A stretch of DNA of 8,413 nucleotides from Xanthobacteraceae bacterium. Its GTDB lineage: Bacteria; Pseudomonadota; Alphaproteobacteria; Rhizobiales; Xanthobacteraceae. A program made the translations under genes and the position numbers. The DNA lies in assembly GCA_025929595.1 (NCBI GenBank), contig JAICQA010000108.1:1-8413 (forward strand). Direction: 5' to 3'. Each line of letters opens with the position of its first letter. The stretch's first letter is position 1. Below are positions 5,405 through 8,413 of this stretch, in pieces. The notes below the pieces were generated by a model, which worked only from the letters and a program-made list of their open reading frames with translations, made no database searches and had not been told where the DNA came from.

Positions 5405-7084
5405 ATGCTGCTGCAGCTCGGACTTCGACAACGGATCATGGCCATCGTCGTCGGCGGTGCCTTGGCGATTGCCGGGATTGTCGGCTTCAGCCTGCGCGAG
5501 CTTGCGGCCGTGCGCGGCCACAGCGAGGCCGAGCGTCAGCTTGAACTGCGCGGCGAGGCCGTGCATGAGGCGGCGCTGCTCGCACTGCGGTTCGCCAACA
5601 CGCTCTCGACGCTCGCGCTCGATCTCGCGCCCGACGAACAGCGGCAGGCGGTTGCGGACGGTGAGGCAGCCCTGCAGCGCTTTGCCGTGCTTGAACAGCG
5701 GATCGCTCCGGTGCTGCCCGGCCTGCTGACCGCCGACGAACGCACCTCCCTCGCCGGGTCGATTGCCGAGGTCAGCCGGGCCTGGATCGAAATGCAGGAG
5801 GAGATCGCCGAGGCGCAGCGCGAGGAACTCCTGTTTCATCTGGTTGCGGTCGTCCGGCACGCGGAGCGCGCGAGCCGCCTGCTGCTTAAGGCGGACGCCA
5901 ATGCGACCGATCAGGCACGCGCCGCCGCGTTCGCTTTCGACCGGCGCGCCAGGCAGGCAGAGCGCACGATTCTTGCGGCGCTGGTAGCGGGCGTCGCCGC
6001 GCTCATGGTGCTCGGCTGGGTCGTACTTCAGTTCGGAGTCAGACGGCCGCTCGGCAAGGCCATCGCGGCGGTCGGCCGGATTGCGCGCGGCGACATCGAC
6101 AGTGCTGTGCCGCCTGCGACGAGCTCGGATGAGATCGGGGCAATTCTCTCGGCGCTTGCCGTCTTCCGCGACAACGCGCTGGAGCGGCGCCGGCTGGAAA
6201 TCGAGCGCGACCGCAGCGTGGCCGAGCGCGACGCACGGCGCGAGCGGCTCGAGGCGACGATCTCGGAATTTCGCAGCGCCGTGGTTTCAGCGCTCCAGGA
6301 GGGCGGGCCGGCGATGGCGGAGATGGAGCGGGCGGCCGAAGAGCTCGCCGGTCTGGCTTCGGACACGCAGTCGGGGGCGAGCCGCGCGAATACCACCTCG
6401 CGCGACGTTTCCAGCAGCGTCGGTGGGATCGCGGCGGCCGTGCAGCATCTTTCGGCCTCGCTTCGCGACATGACGGGCTCGGTCGAACGCGCGGAGTGCG
6501 CGATCGGCGAGGTGTCGCGGCAGGCCACGGACGCCAGCCGGACTGTGGACAGTCTGTGGCGAACAGCCGAGACGATCGGCGAAGTCGCCTCGTTCATCGA
6601 CACGATCGCGCGCCAGACCAATCTGCTCGCCCTCAATGCGACCATCGAGGCTGCGCGGGCCGGCGAGAGCGGCCGCGGTTTCGCCGTCGTGGCGACGGAG
6701 GTGAAGTCGCTGGCGGCGCAAACTGCGAAGGCGACGGGCGATATCGCCCTGCGCGTCAACGAGGTGCGCCGGCGCACCAACGAGGTCGTGGACGCCATTC
6801 ACATCATCACGGCGACGAGCGGGGAAGCGACCAGCCACGCGGCAGCGATCACGGCAGTCGTCAGCGACCAGAGCCGGGTCACGTCGTCGATCTCCGACAA
6901 TATCCGCGGCGCCGCCGGCTCGACCGCGGGGCTGTCCGACATTGTGGGCGAGCTGGCATCCGTCGTCGCGCGCACGAGAGCCGCCGCCGAGAAGGTGCAG
7001 GTAGCGTCGGCGACTTCGGCGGCGGCCGCTGCCAGCCTCAATCGCCTGGTCGATGGCTTCCTCGACAGAGTGCGAGCCGCCTGA
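5405..7084 (+). CDS. methyl-accepting chemotaxis protein (559 aa)
   Basis: This is a transmembrane chemoreceptor that would signal through CheW/CheA. A first membrane helix lies at about 11-30 (IMAIVVGGALAIAGIVGFSL). It is followed by a periplasmic, mostly helical Glu/Gln/Ala-rich sensor of about 155 residues with no recognised ligand domain. The second membrane helix is about 188-211. A HAMP domain follows (about 211-263, RRPLGKAIAAVGRIARGD...DEIGAILSALAVFRDN). The cytoplasmic signalling domain runs to about 550. Its hairpin tip is highly conserved: IARQTNLLALNATIEAARAG then ESGRGFAVVATEVKSLA (401-437). No C-terminal CheR-tethering pentapeptide is seen; the protein ends DRVRAA. The frame opens earlier at a TTG (5351) with no ribosome site, so I prefer the ATG at 5405, right before the first membrane helix and with GGGA 8 nt upstream. 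It is downstream of the PepSY-like gene and convergent with the cupin gene. The ligand cannot be inferred. Confidence 0.93.
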   Translation: MLLQLGLRQRIMAIVVGGALAIAGIVGFSLRELAAVRGHSEAERQLELRGEAVHEAALLALRFANTLSTLALDLAPDEQRQAVADGEAALQRFAVLEQRIAPVLPGLLTADERTSLAGSIAEVSRAWIEMQEEIAEAQREELLFHLVAVVRHAERASRLLLKADANATDQARAAAFAFDRRARQAERTILAALVAGVAALMVLGWVVLQFGVRRPLGKAIAAVGRIARGDIDSAVPPATSSDEIGAILSALAVFRDNALERRRLEIERDRSVAERDARRERLEATISEFRSAVVSALQEGGPAMAEMERAAEELAGLASDTQSGASRANTTSRDVSSSVGGIAAAVQHLSASLRDMTGSVERAECAIGEVSRQATDASRTVDSLWRTAETIGEVASFIDTIARQTNLLALNATIEAARAGESGRGFAVVATEVKSLAAQTAKATGDIALRVNEVRRRTNEVVDAIHIITATSGEATSHAAAITAVVSDQSRVTSSISDNIRGAAGSTAGLSDIVGELASVVARTRAAAEKVQVASATSAAAAASLNRLVDGFLDRVRAA

Positions 7085-7096
7085 CGACGGAGCGGA

Positions 7097-7546
7097 CTAA
7101 TCGCGGCCGGGGCGGAATTCCGGTGGCGCCAGCTCGAAGCCCGAAAAATCGAATCCCGGCGCCACGGTGCAGCCGACGAGGGTCCAGTCGCCCTGACTCT
7201 CGGCGGCTTGCCATGCATGCGGCGGCACAGCCGCCTGTGGGCGCTCGCCGGCGGTAAGGTCCGGGCCGAGCTTGACGCGCTCGATCGGGCCGTCCTTGTC
7301 GATCGCAATTTCAAGCGTCAGCGTCGCGCCCGCGTAGTAGTGCCAGACCTCCATGGCATCGACCTTGTGCCAGTGCGAGCGTTCGCCCGCCGCCAGCAGA
7401 AAATAGATGCCGGTCGAATGCGCGCGGCTTTTCGCCGACGCATGCAGGTCGCGGATCGTTTCGCGGAAATGCCCGCCTTCGGGATGCGGCCTGAGGTCGA
7501 GCAGCCGGATCACGTCGGAGGCTGTGAGCTTCGGCTTGGCGTGCAT
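7097..7546 (-). CDS. DUF985 cupin-family protein (149 aa)
   Basis: The protein belongs to the DUF985 (cupin_5) family of small double-stranded beta-helix proteins; structures exist for relatives but no reaction is firmly assigned. Family hallmarks are HPEGGHFRET near the N-terminus, STGIYFLL, SHWHKVDAMEVWHYYAGATL in the core, and GCTVAPGFDFSGFELA near the C-terminus. Histidines in the HWHKVD and EVWHYY stretches could bind a metal, but this is inference. The frame extends to 7615 and would overlap gloB; the ATG at 7544-7546 is preferred because it follows the gloB stop by 13 nt, with AAAGG 5 nt upstream. The length is then normal for the family. It is probably co-transcribed and possibly translationally coupled with gloB. 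Its stop lies 12 nt from that of the chemoreceptor gene. Confidence 0.9.
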   Translation of the reverse strand: MHAKPKLTASDVIRLLDLRPHPEGGHFRETIRDLHASAKSRAHSTGIYFLLAAGERSHWHKVDAMEVWHYYAGATLTLEIAIDKDGPIERVKLGPDLTAGERPQAAVPPHAWQAAESQGDWTLVGCTVAPGFDFSGFELAPPEFRPGRD

Positions 7547-7559
7547 TTGCGCCTTTAGG

Positions 7560-8333
7560 TCAGCCTCTGAATGTATTCTTCCGTTCGCGGATTTCGGTGA
7601 AGACCGCAGCCGCATCGGCGCCCTTCATGCCGATCGCCTCGGCAATCGCGGGATCGTCTGCGCGCAGAAACGGATTGGTTTTCTTCTCTTCGCCGAGCGT
7701 CGAGGGCACGGTCGGTTTGTTCGCGGCGCGCGCCTTTTCGATTTCCGCCAAGCGCGTTTTCAGCGCCACGTTCTTCGGATCGACGGTCACGGAGAAGCGC
7801 GCGTTCGAGAGCGTATATTCGTGGCCGCAGTAGACGAGGGTGTCGTCAGGGAGCCTGCGCAGCTTCAGGAGCGACTCCCACAACACCGGGGCAGGGCGCT
7901 CGAAGGAACGGCCGCAACCGAGCGCGAACAGCGTGTCGGCGGAGAAGAGCAGCTTCTCCTTCTCAAACCAGTAACAGATGTGGCCAGCCGTATGGCCCGG
8001 TGTGTCGAACACCTTGGCGCGCAGCTCGCCCACTTCGACCACATCGGGCTCGCCCACGCGGACGTCGAGCGTCGGGATCGCGTCGGCCTCGGCGCGCGGA
8101 CCGATGACGGTCGCGCCGTAACGCTGCTTCACGGCCGGTATGCCCTGGATGTGGTCGGCGTGCTTGTGCGTCACCAGGATGTGCGTCGGCGTCCATTGCT
8201 CGGTTTCGAGCGCCGCGATCACCGCATCGGGGTCGGGCACGTCGACGACCGCGACGGCATTGCTCGCCGGATCGCGCAGGAGCACGGCGTAATTGTCGGA
8301 CAGGCACGGCACAAGGCGGACTTCAGCGGCCAT
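7560..8333 (-). CDS. gloB: hydroxyacylglutathione hydrolase, glyoxalase II (257 aa)
   Basis: GloB hydrolyses S-D-lactoylglutathione to D-lactate and glutathione, the last step of glutathione-dependent methylglyoxal removal in the cytosol. It has a metallo-beta-lactamase fold. The metal-binding motif is THKHADH, giving H56, H58, D60 and H61. H114 (TPGHTAGH), D133 (FSADTLF) and H171 (YCGHEYT) complete the binuclear site. The C-terminal glyoxalase II substrate domain is present, with LGEEKKTNPFLR at 213-224. Length is typical. The lysine at position 57, where many homologues have histidine (THHHxDH), is not a metal ligand and should be harmless. The ATG at 8331-8333 has a GGAG ribosome site 5 nt upstream. 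The DUF985 cupin gene follows after 13 nt, probably in the same transcript. Confidence 0.95.
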   Translation of the reverse strand: MAAEVRLVPCLSDNYAVLLRDPASNAVAVVDVPDPDAVIAALETEQWTPTHILVTHKHADHIQGIPAVKQRYGATVIGPRAEADAIPTLDVRVGEPDVVEVGELRAKVFDTPGHTAGHICYWFEKEKLLFSADTLFALGCGRSFERPAPVLWESLLKLRRLPDDTLVYCGHEYTLSNARFSVTVDPKNVALKTRLAEIEKARAANKPTVPSTLGEEKKTNPFLRADDPAIAEAIGMKGADAAAVFTEIRERKNTFRG

Positions 8334-8413
8334 CGTCGCTCCAATGCGGAAAATTGTAACGGTCGCGAAACCCTAACATGCGAGACCGCGCTCGCAACTC
8401 GCGTTTGCCGATC
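8334..8413 (-). promoter_or_regulatory. gloB upstream region with an 18-bp dyad
   Basis: These last 80 nt precede gloB on the minus strand. TGCGAG (8379-8384) and CTCGCA (8391-8396) are perfect inverted arms with a 6-nt spacer, about 45 nt before the start. This could be an operator or a hairpin. The GGAG ribosome site maps to 8339-8342. No convincing promoter hexamers were identified; a TTGCGA (8392-8397, minus) overlaps the dyad, with only a poor -10 after it. Confidence 0.35.

Noticed and set aside
7113..7122. 10-bp palindrome CGGAATTCCG
   Set aside because: It lies inside the cupin coding sequence and has no loop; it is compatible with chance.
6028..7314. Minus-strand open frames opposite the chemoreceptor (6028-6798, 6287-6838, 6799-7314)
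   Set aside because: Ser/Arg/Ala-rich shadows of a well-supported receptor gene.
7547..7615. Upstream extension of the DUF985 gene into gloB
   Set aside because: It would overlap gloB by 56 nt, adds 23 residues without family similarity, and a better ATG with AAAGG lies at 7544-7546.
8323..8413. Minus-strand frame open from the window edge, ending MLGFRDRYNFPHWSDDGR and overlapping the gloB start by 11 nt
   Set aside because: Only about 30 codons are visible, third positions of the last 18 codons are AT-richer than in neighbouring genes, and a frame of this length is expected by chance. More upstream sequence would settle whether it is a gene's end.
1..8413. tRNA, rRNA, CRISPR arrays, insertion sequences, attachment sites, defence or biosynthetic systems
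   Set aside because: I looked on both strands and saw no repeat arrays, transposase motifs, tRNA-like cloverleafs or unusual gene clusters; the content is ordinary chromosomal PHB, signalling and detoxification genes.

Overview
This window carries a poly-3-hydroxybutyrate (PHB) biosynthesis locus flanked by signalling and housekeeping genes. The DNA is GC-rich. The divergent phaR / phaA-phaB arrangement, the small Arg/Ala-rich protein at the left edge, the gloB-DUF985 pair and the protein sequences together point to an alphaproteobacterium, most likely of the Hyphomicrobiales (Rhizobiales), for example a Bradyrhizobium/Xanthobacteraceae relative. This placement is by recognition only; no search was run. 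I see no mobile elements, tRNA or rRNA genes, CRISPR arrays or other signs of recent transfer. Most of the window is ordinary chromosomal sequence.

Layout. A small uncharacterised gene (23-337, minus) diverges from a PAS-GGDEF-EAL cyclic-di-GMP protein (468-2216, plus), which has a ruined diguanylate cyclase site but a kept RxxD motif and most EAL catalytic residues. That gene meets phaR (2220-2783, minus) tail to tail with a 3-nt gap. A 204-nt divergent control region, with TGC/GCA dyads and a perfect TTGACA, separates phaR from phaA (2988-4163) and phaB (4227-4952). A possible terminator follows phaB. Next come a small secreted PepSY-like protein (5082-5348) and a membrane chemoreceptor (5405-7084), separated by a strong 10-bp GC hairpin. 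The receptor gene meets a DUF985 cupin gene (7097-7546, minus) with a 12-nt gap; the cupin gene lies immediately downstream of gloB (7560-8333, minus), probably in one transcript.

How the genes work together. PhaA condenses two acetyl-CoA to acetoacetyl-CoA, PhaB reduces this to (R)-3-hydroxybutyryl-CoA, and PhaR is the polymer-sensing repressor expected to tune PHB genes. The synthase phaC is not in this window. GloB finishes methylglyoxal detoxification. The PAS-GGDEF-EAL protein and the chemoreceptor are signal-transduction proteins with no proven tie to PHB metabolism. All non-coding stretches are under about 210 nt.

I found no convincing new biological system. The most useful leads are the half-degenerate c-di-GMP protein, the dyads in the phaR-phaA control region, the hairpin in front of the chemoreceptor, and TTAAC elements upstream of the signalling genes.
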